Source of the DNA: DATKXO01 sp035528995
Lineage (GTDB): Bacteria > Planctomycetota > Phycisphaerae > UBA1845
Direction of reading: 5' to 3'
NCBI GenBank assembly: GCA_035528995.1
Contig: DATKXO010000168.1
Location: forward strand, 1 to 10,480
Length of the DNA stretch: 10,480 nt
Made by a program: the position numbers and the translations under genes. This document shows, in pieces, positions 1-7,600 of the stretch. Position 1 is the stretch's first letter, and each line of letters starts with the position of its first letter. The notes beneath the pieces were generated by a model. It worked only from the letters and a program-made list of their open reading frames with translations. It did not search any database and had not been told where the DNA came from.

Positions 1-1006
1 TGGGGTAGACGTCAAAGAAGCCCAGGGCCGGGAAGAGCGTGCCGCCGAAGAACAGGACGGCTATCAGCGGCCCGGTGCCCAGCCGCCGCCGCACCAGCCA
101 GAGCACAACGACTGGGGCCAGCGCCGCCAGCGGAAAGAGGAACTGCCACCACACGCCCGCGTCGATCTGCCAGCGGGGATAGATGAAGGCGAGTTTCTGC
201 GGCCAGAGAAGCTTGCCGACGTGGAAGCAGAGGATTCGGCCGGCCAGCACGCAGCGGTCCAGAAAGGTGAGGGCCCATTCCTCGCCTTCGGCCCCGACGT
301 GGTGCTTCTCCATCCAGACGGTGACCAGGCCCATGGCCAGGCCGAGCGCCAGCAGGGGGATCAGCGGGAGCAGATCGGCCCGACGGAGCCGGCTCCGTTT
401 CCACCACAGTAGGAGCAGCAGGGCGGCCGGCAGCGTGCAGGTGACGGTCTTGCTGAGTAGGGCGCAGGCAAACAAGACCAGGGCGAGGGCATAGAATCGC
501 CATCGGCGGGCAAGACCGGAGCAGGCCCCGCCCAGCCCGGCGAAGCGCAGGTAGGCCCAGGCCGCTGCGAGGTAGAACAGGCCGGAGAGCACGTTCTTGC
601 GCTCGGTAATCCAGGCGACCGACTCGACGTGTACGGGGTGGATGGCGAATATGGCGGCGGCCCACCAGGCCCCGGGCACACCCAGGCGCCGCAGAATCCG
701 CCACAGCATCAGGGCGGACACGATGTGCAGCAGGACGTTGACCAGGTGGTAGCCGAACGGTTGCAGCTCCCACAGGTGGTACTCGATCCAGAAGCTGGTG
801 TGGACCAGGGGGTAGTATTGCGGCGTGGCGCCCAGCTCGAACCAGATGCGTCGCAGGCCGTCGATGGAGGTCAGCGTGTCGTTGTGGGTGACGTAGTAGT
901 CATCGTCCCAGATGAACCCGCCGCGCATGGCCGGGATGTAGACCAGCAGCGTGATCAGGACGATCAGGCCGCCCGCGAGAAGTGGACGTGTCGGCACTGC
1001 TCTCAT
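1..1006 (-). CDS. TMTC/GT-C-like polytopic membrane glycosyltransferase, N-terminal part (cut by window edge)
   Basis: An open frame of 335 codons starts at ATG 1006-1004 and runs without a stop through base 2, so the C-terminus lies outside the window. An in-frame TAA lies a short way upstream, which limits longer starts. The protein begins with a hydrophobic helix (about residues 9-25). Next comes a first external loop carrying GGFIWDDDYYVTHND (29-43), whose acidic cluster is in the position of the catalytic Asp of GT-C fold enzymes. HPVHVESVAWITERKN (123-138) and ALLSKTVTCTLPAALLLL (182-199) follow, with further hydrophobic helices to the edge. The visible end, PALGFFDVYP, matches the point where bacterial TMTC-like proteins continue into more helices and often TPR repeats. 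By family, such proteins are proposed to transfer sugars from a lipid carrier to exported substrates; the acceptor here is unknown. A clear Shine-Dalgarno was not found. Family call fairly sure, specificity unknown. Confidence 0.8.
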   Translation of the reverse strand, partial: MRAVPTRPLLAGGLIVLITLLVYIPAMRGGFIWDDDYYVTHNDTLTSIDGLRRIWFELGATPQYYPLVHTSFWIEYHLWELQPFGYHLVNVLLHIVSALMLWRILRRLGVPGAWWAAAIFAIHPVHVESVAWITERKNVLSGLFYLAAAWAYLRFAGLGGACSGLARRWRFYALALVLFACALLSKTVTCTLPAALLLLLWWKRSRLRRADLLPLIPLLALGLAMGLVTVWMEKHHVGAEGEEWALTFLDRCVLAGRILCFHVGKLLWPQKLAFIYPRWQIDAGVWWQFLFPLAALAPVVVLWLVRRRLGTGPLIAVLFFGGTLFPALGFFDVYP

Positions 1007-1048
1007 GGTGGCGGGATTGTCCCACAGCCGGCGTTAGCGGCAAACAGG

Positions 1049-1085
1049 CAGGCCCGGCGCGGACCGTTCGACCGGGCCGGGCCTG
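1049..1085. repeat. Perfect 10-bp inverted repeat in divergent intergenic region
   Basis: CAGGCCCGGC (1049-1058) is matched exactly by GCCGGGCCTG (1076-1085). After one mismatch the pairing resumes inside the loop with CGG (1060-1062) and CCG (1072-1074). It lies 43 nt before the start of the minus-strand glycosyltransferase gene and about 158 nt before the plus-strand lipoprotein gene. It could be an operator, a leader hairpin of the glycosyltransferase mRNA or an attenuator. No U-tract directly follows on either strand, so a simple terminator is unlikely. No convincing -35/-10 pair was seen in 1007-1242. Confidence 0.5.
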
Positions 1086-1242
1086 TCCGGCGAGACGCAA
1101 CGGCGGTAGGATAGCGGTTGGCGACCGGTCTCGTCCTGCGGCGGCGTGCCGTCGTACAGGGTCGTCCGATCCGGCCGGACCGGTACCGGCGCGTTACACG
1201 ACAGACAGAAGCGTTCAACGGGCAAAGGACGGAGACACCAGC

Positions 1243-1602
1243 ATGTCCGGTATTCGCTGTGGTTTCGGACTCGTCGCGGCTTCGGTCCTGCTGCTGGCCG
1301 GGTGTGCCCACACCGCCATCAGTGGCGACGACATCACCCATGCCCAGGTGATTCACGGGTCCGTGGGAATCATCGGGGAGGACAACGAGCTGACCGTCCT
1401 GGCGGACTCGAGGGTCACCAAGCTCTCGATCATCGGGGAGTCCAACCGGGTGATCGTGGAGGACGGCGCCCGTGTGGACAAGGTCGAGATGATCGGTGAG
1501 GACAACGAGGTGGATTGTCCGGCGGGCCTGTCGGTGTGCTTCTCCTCCATCGGGGAGGACAACCGGCTTCGCCGCCGGTCCGGCAGGGGGGCTGAGGACT
1601 GA
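1243..1602 (+). CDS. Small lipoprotein with four IGEDN-type repeats (DUF3060-like beta-solenoid)
   Basis: This 119-residue protein starts at ATG 1243, with GGAG at about 1231-1234 as ribosome-binding site; the open frame extends further upstream but without support. Residues 1-20 form a lipoprotein signal peptide ending in LLLAGC, so Cys21 should be lipid-modified and the protein membrane-anchored. The mature part is nearly all repeats: IGEDNEL (44-50), IGESNRV (64-70), IGEDNEV (84-90) and IGEDNRL (103-109), at spacings of 20, 20 and 19 residues. Each is preceded by a short run of alternating hydrophobic residues. This pattern is typical of a parallel beta-solenoid and resembles DUF3060 proteins, whose function is not established. 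Two cysteines (92 and 99) in the last coil could form a disulfide, and the C-terminus is basic (RLRRRSGRG). It stands alone on the plus strand, divergent from the glycosyltransferase and convergent with the gene ending at 1650. Confidence 0.8.
   Translation: MSGIRCGFGLVAASVLLLAGCAHTAISGDDITHAQVIHGSVGIIGEDNELTVLADSRVTKLSIIGESNRVIVEDGARVDKVEMIGEDNEVDCPAGLSVCFSSIGEDNRLRRRSGRGAED
1372..1569 (+). repeat. 60-nt tandem coding repeats in the lipoprotein gene
   Basis: The cores atcggggaggacaacgag (1372), atcggggagtccaaccgg (1432), atcggtgaggacaacgag (1492) and atcggggaggacaaccgg (1549) recur at 60, 60 and 57 nt. The cores are near-identical at DNA level while the DNA between them has diverged. This suggests duplication followed by selection on the core turn. 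Confidence 0.75.
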
Positions 1603-1649
1603 AAATCAAGGCCGGATGGGGCGATGACCTGGCGGAATCGGGGTCGGGG

Positions 1650-2393
1650 TCACTCTCCGCGGCCGCCCCTGTCGCGATCGCGGTCGCGTCCTGAATCCCG
1701 CTGCCGGCCGCCCGTCTGTTCCCGGTTTTCGCCGCCGCGCCCGCGGCTCCAGCCGAAATCGACGCCCCGTTCCTCGGCCCGTTCGCCCATCTTGCGGAAC
1801 ATGTAGAACATCTTGGCCTGCTGGTCCGGGTCGGTCTGGGTCATCTGTTCCTTGCGGTCCTCCTTGGAGGGATTCCGCCAGCGGCGGCGTTCCTCCTCGC
1901 GTTGCTGCTCATCCTCCGGATCGTCCCGGTGCTCCTCGCGGTATTTCTGCATGCGGTCCATGAACGACTTCCAGTCGTCGATCTGCCGGTCCAGGATGGC
2001 GACCTTTTCCTCGGGGGAGGCGGTGAAGTAGTCGTCGGCCAGGTCGTTCATGTGCTCCATCCAGAGCGACCGCATGTTCCGGCCGAGGAGTTCGCGTTCC
2101 TCGTTGCTGAGTTCGTTACCGCGCCACAGGTCGAAGAGATCCTCGATGGGCATCTGCTTCATGGCCTCGATGGTGAGGCGGCGGCGTTCGCGGGCCTCCT
2201 CGCCCTCGAACTCCTCGGCGCTGGCCGACAGCAGGGCGGCCCGCATCCGGTCGGCGTCGCCGCTGGCCAGGTCGTCCTCCAGGGCCGGTCCACCGCTGTG
2301 GACCGACCAGTAGACGGCGCCGGCCAGGGCGGCGCTGCCCAGGACGACTGCCAGCAGCGTCAAGGCGGGCTTGCGTCTCCGCGTTCCGTTCAT
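1650..2393 (-). CDS. Membrane-anchored, highly charged helical protein of unknown function
   Basis: A 247-residue protein starts at ATG 2393-2391 with GGAG seven or so bases upstream. A longer start at 2429 would overlap the preceding pilin gene and is less likely. Residues 9-29 form a hydrophobic helix after a basic MNGTRRRK start, giving a signal anchor with the bulk outside the cytoplasm. The rest is predicted helical and rich in Glu, Arg and Asp. Short units are reminiscent of periplasmic scaffold proteins, for example MPIEDLFDLWRGNELSNEER (81-100) and SPEEKVAILDRQIDDW (126-141). The last 30 or so residues are a low-complexity Gly/Arg/Asp tail (RDSGRDRDRDRGGRGE). The gene begins 13 nt after the stop of the pseudopilin gene, so they are almost surely one transcript and may act together. 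I do not recognise a named family. No terminator is evident in the 47 nt to the convergent lipoprotein gene. Confidence 0.75.
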   Translation of the reverse strand: MNGTRRRKPALTLLAVVLGSAALAGAVYWSVHSGGPALEDDLASGDADRMRAALLSASAEEFEGEEARERRRLTIEAMKQMPIEDLFDLWRGNELSNEERELLGRNMRSLWMEHMNDLADDYFTASPEEKVAILDRQIDDWKSFMDRMQKYREEHRDDPEDEQQREEERRRWRNPSKEDRKEQMTQTDPDQQAKMFYMFRKMGERAEERGVDFGWSRGRGGENREQTGGRQRDSGRDRDRDRGGRGE

Positions 2394-2406
2394 CGGCTCG
2401 CTCCGC

Positions 2407-3066
2407 TCATCGTTCGAGGTCCGACACATGCCCGTCCACGTACAGGAAGTTGATCGGCTGCGTCGATCCTTTACTGCCGTGGAAAGGTTGGTAGTCGCGC
2501 AAGAGGTGAATCTGTTCCTCGCTGGGCTGCCCCCTGTAGTACTCGGCCATCCTGGGGTCGCGGACGAGATTGTAGAGAGTGGTGGGCTTCAGCGTCTTCC
2601 AGGGGTCCGGGGCACTTGTGTCGCGCATGAGCCAGTACAGCTCGACGTTGAACCGGTAGCTGCTGCCCTCGGTCTGGAAGAAGCTTCGGCCGGTGTTGGG
2701 GGCCGGGCGATTGTCGAAGCCGGGCACGTCGGCGGGACATTGGAAGACCTTGACCTCACCCGCTTCGGCGGCCACGTCCTTCTCCAGGTAGGGTCGGAGC
2801 GTGTCGGCGATTCTCGGGCGCGGCGGGTCGAACATGGGGATCGAGGGCAGGGAGGCGACCACGGGGAGGATGTCCCGGTTGTCGTTGAGATAGGCCCGCA
2901 TGGCCTGCCCGATGCCGCGCAGGTTGCTGGCGCACACGGTGCGCTTGGCGCCCCGGCGGGCACCGCGAAGCGACGGCATGAGGATGCCGATCAGCAGGGC
3001 CAGGATCGAGACCACCACCAGCAGCTCGATCAGCGTAAACCCGCCGCGCTTTCGGGCGAAGAACAC
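2407..3066 (-). CDS. Prepilin-like protein (type II pseudopilin N-terminus, H-X-DG C-terminus)
   Basis: A 219-residue protein starts at GTG 3066-3064, chosen because a consensus AGGAGGT stands 9 nt upstream. The N-terminus RKRGGFTLIELLVVV is a class III signal: prepilin peptidase should cut after Gly9 and N-methylate Phe10, with Glu14 as the usual Glu+5. Residues 10-30 form the hydrophobic assembly helix. CASNLRGIGQAMRAYLNDN (45-63), FQCPAD (108-113) and the C-terminal NFLYVDGHV (206-214) are typical of the abundant planctomycete prepilin-like proteins with an H-X9-DG end. Here the His (196) to Asp-Gly (211-212) spacing is 14 residues, not 9. Members of this group are presumed exported by or built into a pseudopilus, but single roles are mostly unknown. 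It leads a two-gene unit with the downstream charged membrane protein. Confidence 0.9.
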   Translation of the reverse strand: MFFARKRGGFTLIELLVVVSILALLIGILMPSLRGARRGAKRTVCASNLRGIGQAMRAYLNDNRDILPVVASLPSIPMFDPPRPRIADTLRPYLEKDVAAEAGEVKVFQCPADVPGFDNRPAPNTGRSFFQTEGSSYRFNVELYWLMRDTSAPDPWKTLKPTTLYNLVRDPRMAEYYRGQPSEEQIHLLRDYQPFHGSKGSTQPINFLYVDGHVSDLER

Positions 3067-3075
3067 TTCGGACGG

Positions 3076-3082
3076 ACCTCCT
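3076..3082 (-). promoter_or_regulatory. Consensus Shine-Dalgarno deciding a GTG start
   Basis: The minus strand reads AGGAGGT here, 9 nt before the GTG at 3066. It supports the GTG start of the pseudopilin gene; no ATG in that frame lies between this site and the signal sequence. Confidence 0.75.
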
Positions 3083-3132
3083 GCCGCCCGGCGTCAGACG
3101 GCAACAAACCGTCGCTCGGGCGGATATCGATG

Positions 3133-3138
3133 ATTATA
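3133..3138 (-). promoter_or_regulatory. Candidate -10 box before the pseudopilin gene
   Basis: A perfect TATAAT lies on the minus strand about 66 nt before the pseudopilin start, in a 209-nt gap after the LysM gene. No good -35 hexamer stands 16-18 nt upstream (best is a CCGGCA-like sequence). It may be a weak or activator-dependent promoter, or chance. If real, the pseudopilin gene can be transcribed apart from the LysM gene. Confidence 0.4.
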
Positions 3139-3275
3139 ACCACCTGGCCCGATTCTGCCGGTGGTTCACGCACCTGAGGCACGATTATTTACAGACGCGC
3201 GGGCGACGAACGGGCCGCCCGGCGGGAACGGGGGCGGCGGCAGAGCCGTTGTTTGACTTGGTGGCGGACTTGTGG

Positions 3276-4247
3276 TTACCCGCCCGGTGTGGCCTTTTGC
3301 GGTAGCTTGAGGACCTGTCCGGGGCGAAGGTTCGTCGGGTCGCCGTCGACCACCGAGGAATTGAGGGCCAACAGCTCCTGCCAGCGATTGGCGTCCCCCA
3401 GGGCCTCGCGAGCGATGCCGTAGAACGAATCGCCTTCCTGCACAAGGTAGGTGCCCTCTCCCGCAGGGGCCGGGGGAGTCCGCGCCGGCCGGTCCAGTGG
3501 CGGTATGTTGATCACGGTGCCGACGAGCAGTCGGTTGGGGTCCTTGACCTGCGGGTTCGCCTGAATGAGGAAGTTGGTGTGCCCCTGGCTGCCATAGTAG
3601 ACCTCGGCCAGGATGCTGAAGGTGTCGCCGCGCTCGACCGTATGAGTCCTGACGGCGGGTTTTGGTGTAGCCGCCAAAGGAGGGTTGGAGGGCGTCTGTG
3701 CCCCGGTCGTTGCTGGGCCCGCCGTGGGTGCAGCGCCGGACCGGGCCAATTGTCCGGGGCGCCGCGACCTGGCTCGGCGTGGTCGCGGCGTTGCGTCTTC
3801 TTCGTCGCCCGACGCCGTGTCGTCCGTAACCTCGGTCGTGGATTCAGTCGCTGCGGACTGTCCAGTGGACGGGGACGCGTCGGTTCGATCGGTCGTTCCG
3901 GCGGTATCCCGACCGAAGGGCAGGAGATCGGACAGGCGATCGCCCGCGGTCGTGGGCTGAGCGCCGGGAGCGGCCGCGACCGCGGTGTCCGGAATCGCCG
4001 GCGACGTTTCGTCAGCCTGATCGGTCGATTCAAACGCCGTGCGGTCGGTCTCGGCGGGGGGTGTCGGCCTGGAATTGCGGCGGACCACGGGCGGCGGTGG
4101 CTCGACGGGGGCCTCGGCGTCGGCCACGGTCGCCTCGGTATCGACCGGAATGTTGCTTTCCTGTGAACCGGTCCGGAGAAAGTACCAGCCGGCGGCAACG
4201 ACGATGATCAACGACAGAACGACTCCGACTTTCACATCCGTGCGCAT
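3276..4247 (-). CDS. Membrane-anchored protein with two C-terminal LysM domains
   Basis: A 323-residue protein starts at ATG 4247-4245 with AAGGA seven nt upstream. Residues 6-24 form one hydrophobic helix without an obvious cleavage site, so it is likely an N-terminal anchor. Residues 25-198 are a long Pro/Ala/Thr/Asp-rich, presumably disordered stretch that would span the periplasm. Two LysM domains follow: THTVERGDTF to VINIPPL (201-251) and TYLVQEGDSF to VLKLPQK (266-318). Both keep the opening GD(T/S)F turn and a closing PGQVL/VGTVI-type strand. LysM domains bind the N-acetylglucosamine-containing glycan of peptidoglycan and similar polymers, so the protein probably tethers the membrane to the cell wall. 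No catalytic domain is visible. Its own promoter lies at 4384-4412. It precedes the pseudopilin pair on the same strand by 209 nt and may or may not be cotranscribed. Confidence 0.85.
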   Translation of the reverse strand: MRTDVKVGVVLSLIIVVAAGWYFLRTGSQESNIPVDTEATVADAEAPVEPPPPVVRRNSRPTPPAETDRTAFESTDQADETSPAIPDTAVAAAPGAQPTTAGDRLSDLLPFGRDTAGTTDRTDASPSTGQSAATESTTEVTDDTASGDEEDATPRPRRARSRRPGQLARSGAAPTAGPATTGAQTPSNPPLAATPKPAVRTHTVERGDTFSILAEVYYGSQGHTNFLIQANPQVKDPNRLLVGTVINIPPLDRPARTPPAPAGEGTYLVQEGDSFYGIAREALGDANRWQELLALNSSVVDGDPTNLRPGQVLKLPQKATPGG

Positions 4248-4383
4248 CGCTCAATCCTTTGCAGTAGCGTCCAGCCGGTTCTGCGGCGATTCGACCTCCT
4301 GATTTGACCGTCTGCTGTCACGAGCCGGCGGATAGGGTCAGGATTCCCCCGGCCGACAGTGCCAGCCTGTATGCCTCCATGCA

Positions 4384-4412
4384 AATGTAAACCCAATTCC
4401 CGCTCCGGTCAA
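4384..4412 (-). promoter_or_regulatory. Sigma-70-type promoter for the LysM gene
   Basis: On the minus strand TTGACC (4412-4407) and TACATT (4389-4384) are separated by exactly 17 nt, matching 5 of 6 and 4 of 6 consensus bases. Transcription would begin near 4377, giving a leader of about 130 nt before the LysM start. It sits just downstream of the secDF terminator, as expected for a new transcription unit. Confidence 0.6.
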
Positions 4413-4507
4413 TGTGATTTGTTGTTTTGAGCGCAGCGGGCGCTAAGCAGTTGTTGGGCTGTCGCGGCCGACACCCTGTGACTTTCCCTGCGGACGCGCC
4501 CGCCCCG

Positions 4508-4548
4508 AGAAGAAACGTCCCGCAACCGGCCGAGGCCGGCTGCGGGAC
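4508..4548 (-). terminator. Intrinsic terminator after secDF
   Basis: The outer arms GTCCCGCA (4517-4524) and TGCGGGAC (4541-4548) pair perfectly. Inside, after one mismatch, CCGGC and GCCGG pair around a four-base loop. On the minus strand the hairpin is followed at once by GTTTCTTCTC, a T-rich run. It lies about 80 nt after the secDF stop, and transcription of the LysM gene restarts beyond it. The stem is also symmetrical on the plus strand, but no gene there needs it. Confidence 0.8.
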
Positions 4549-4629
4549 GAACCAGAGTCATAACCGGGGCCAACGATTGAGGCGGCCCCGTCCGTGTGGG
4601 CGTCGAGAGTGTCCCCGACGCCCCAGGCG

Positions 4630-7600
4630 TCAACCCGTCGCCGCCACCAGGCGGCTGTAGTCGCGATCCGAGCGCAGCTCGACGCGGATGCCCCAGACCA
4701 GGGCCGCGGCCAGAATCACCCCCGCTATGATCAGGGCGGTGGGCGAGCCGGAGGCAACCACCGCGATCCCTCCGAAGAGTCCCAGGGCGACCAGCACGTA
4801 GACGACGATGTGCAACAGCCGCGGGCGATAGAGCAGCGGGGCGGCCACGCCGACCGAGCTGTAGGTGCCCACGATCACGCCCAGGAGCAGGGCGAACGCG
4901 AAGCCGTGCACGCCTGGCCCGCCAAACACGTACATGATGAACACCACCAGGAGCGTGGTCAGCGAGGTCAGCAAGGTACGCGACAGCGTCTGGTTGATGC
5001 TCGAGTTGATCATCTGGGCGTTCAGGGTGGGCAGCTTGCCTCGGTTCTCGCGGATCCGGTCGAAGACCACGATGGTGTCGTTCAGGCTGTACCCGATGAT
5101 GGTCAGCATGGCCGCGATCATGGGCAGATCGATCTTGAAGTCCTGTAAGAGCAGCAACCTGCCGATCACCCCGCTGTGGAAGTAGTCCGTGACGGTGATG
5201 ACCCCCAGCGTGATCGCCACGTCATGGACCAGGGCCACGATCGCCGCCAGCCCGTACTGCATCGTGCCGAAGCGGAGCCAGACGTAGGCGACGATGGCGA
5301 TCAGGGCGACCGCCACGGCCATAATGGCCTGGGTCTTGGTCTGCTCGGCGATCTGCGGGGCGAACTGGATGACCTTGCGCAGGGTCTTCTCGGCGCTGAG
5401 GGCCTCGGTGGCCTGTTCCAACTCGGGCGCGGCGACCGCCTCTGTCCAGCGACCCTCGGGGTCGTCGTAGTAGGGCAACTGCTCGTCCACCACGGCCATG
5501 GCGACCTTGGTGAAGGTCTCGTTCCCGGCGGTTGCCTGGCCGGTGCTCTGCAGGCCGAAGACGGCGTACTCCCGCCACTTGTACTGTTCGTATCCGGGCT
5601 GGAGGCGGATCTCCTTGATCCGCTTCTTGATGTCCTCGATCCGCTGGGGCGGGTCGAGCTGATCGAAGACCAGCACCACACCGCCCTTGTAGCGCCGGAC
5701 GTCGAAGCCCGCGTCGGTATCGATCGCGTCGGAGAGGTAGTGGGCCTGCTCGGTGATGGGGAAGTACCCCTCGGGGTGGCGATCATCGGTGACCACGGCA
5801 AAAGCGATCCGCCCTTCGACGTCCAGGCGGTCGCCGAAGGCGGCCAGGACGGCCTCCTGTACGAGCTGCTTGTTGGTCTCGACGGTGATGATCTCGAAGG
5901 TATCGAACCTGCCCTGGGCGCCGGCGCCTTCCTCCTCGATCTCGCTGACGGTCTGGACGCGTGCGGTGGCCAGCAGACCGGCGGCCTTCTCGGCATAATC
6001 GACCGCCGCGTCTCGGGCCTGCTGGAACTCCTGGAGGGTCATGCTCCGCTCGGAGGTGATTTCCTCCTCATCGGTCTCGTCGGCGGCGGGCTTGCTCTCC
6101 TGCACGAGCTTGGTTTCGAAGCGGCAGAGGTTGGCTTCGATGGTCACGCCGCCGGTCTCCAGGCGATCCACCAGGGCGTCTCTCTGGTTGCGCCCCTTAG
6201 TCTGCATCAGGGCGGCGATCTGGGCACTGGTCAGCGTGTCCGAGGCGACCACGAACTGGTTGACCGTGTTGCCGATGGACACGTCGGCCTGCCGAAGGTC
6301 ATCGGCGGCGCGTTGCAGCCAGGCCATGGCCGATGCGTCGGCCTTGTCCCCCGAGGACGTGATGCGGCGGCGGACCTCCTCGTCGGTCATGTGCACGCCC
6401 TCTTTGAGCTGGATCTGGACGCTGGTCCCGCCCAGGAACTCGATGTCGTAGATGGAGGCCTGGTCCACCTCCGAGGCGACCGCGAACAGGGCCAGTCCCA
6501 CGATCACCAGGGCCAAGGAGATGGGCCAGAACTTTGTCCGCAGTCGGAGCCAGTCGATGTTCGGATGCCCGATCAGCCGCAGCATCCTGAGGTCCTTGAG
6601 CCAACCCAGGTCCATCAAGGTGGTGAAGATCAGGCGTGTGACGAAGAGGGCCGTGAACATGCTGGTCACGATGCCGAAGCCCAGCACCATGGCGAAGCCC
6701 TTGACCTCCTCACTGCCCACGTAGCCGAGCACGACGCAGGTGATCAGCGTGGTCAGGTTCGCGTCCACGATGGTCGATAGGGCCTTCTCGTATCCGGTCT
6801 TCAGGGCTCGCTTGAAGATCACGCCCTTGGCGCGTTCCTCGCGGATGCGCTCGAAGATCAGCACGTTGGCGTCAACGGCCATGCCGACCGTCAGGATTAA
6901 TCCGGCTACACCCGGCAGGGTGAACGTCGCCTCCAGTGTGGCCATGATGCCCAGCACGAAGATCAGGTTGAGAATCAGGGCCACGTTGGCCACCAGCCCC
7001 GCGAACAGGTAGTAGATCACGATGAAGATGGCCACCGCGATCAGGCCGTAGAGGGCCGCCTTCATGCCCAGCTCCCGGTTGGTGCGCCCCAGCGAGGGCC
7101 CGATGTTCTTCTCCATCAGCGGCGTGTCCTTGAGCCGCCCGGGGAGGGAGCCGGCCTCGAGCGTGTTGACCAGGAACTGGGTCTCGGCCGGCGTGAAGTT
7201 GCCCGATATCTGCCCGTACTCGCGGATGGCCGAGCGGATCACGGCCTGCGACATGGCCATGTCGTCGAGCATGATGCAGAGCTGCCGTCCGATGTTCTCC
7301 CGGGTCATGGTGTGGAACTGGGCACCGCCTCGCGGGTCCAGTGTGAACGAGACGGCGGGTCGCCCGCTCTCGTCGCGGTCCGCCCGGGCCGCTTTGAGCT
7401 TCCATTTCCGCCGAGCATCCCTGAGCAGCCCGTAACGCGAGGTGTTGTGCGCCAGGACGTACCAGGTTCCGGCGTACTCCTCCAGGATCTGTTTGCCGGT
7501 CTGGACAACCTGCTCCAGGTTCTCGGCGCGATCGAGATTGAGAAAGGCGACCGGGTCCTCGACGGGGAACCATCGATAAGCGTCGCCGGTGCGGGGGCGA

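Larger units (their letters stand above)
4248..4629. other. Intergenic region between secDF and the LysM gene
   Basis: These 382 nt hold no credible gene. From right to left they contain the secDF terminator (4508-4548), a short imperfect AGCGC/GCGCT repeat near 4440-4452 of no clear role, the LysM-gene promoter (4384-4412), and a leader of roughly 130 nt before the LysM start. The A/T-rich patch around 4380-4435 contrasts with the GC-rich surroundings, as expected for a promoter. Confidence 0.6.

Noticed and set aside
12..773. Minus-strand frame of 253 codons
   Set aside because: It is an alternative frame of the GT-C/TMTC-like gene; the protein is Arg/Pro/Ala-rich with no helices, whereas the other frame gives clear family motifs.
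1180..1189. CCGGTACCGG palindrome
   Set aside because: Short GC-rich palindromes of this kind are expected often at this base composition; no partner site or spacing supports an operator.
2371..3177. Plus-strand frame of 268 codons
   Set aside because: Antisense to the pseudopilin gene, whose N-terminal signal and ribosome site are unmistakable.
4436..4453. AGCGC/GCGCT inverted repeat as a terminator
   Set aside because: Only five pairs, and no T-run follows on either strand; the stronger hairpin at 4517-4548 already serves secDF.
4409..4633. Minus-strand frame of 74 codons after secDF
   Set aside because: It runs straight through the secDF terminator hairpin and has no ribosome site or recognisable feature.
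5176..6780. Plus-strand open frame of 534 codons
   Set aside because: It lies wholly antisense to secDF and its composition (Gly, Asp, Leu, His, Val) is typical of the antisense shadow of a GC-rich gene; no domain is recognisable.
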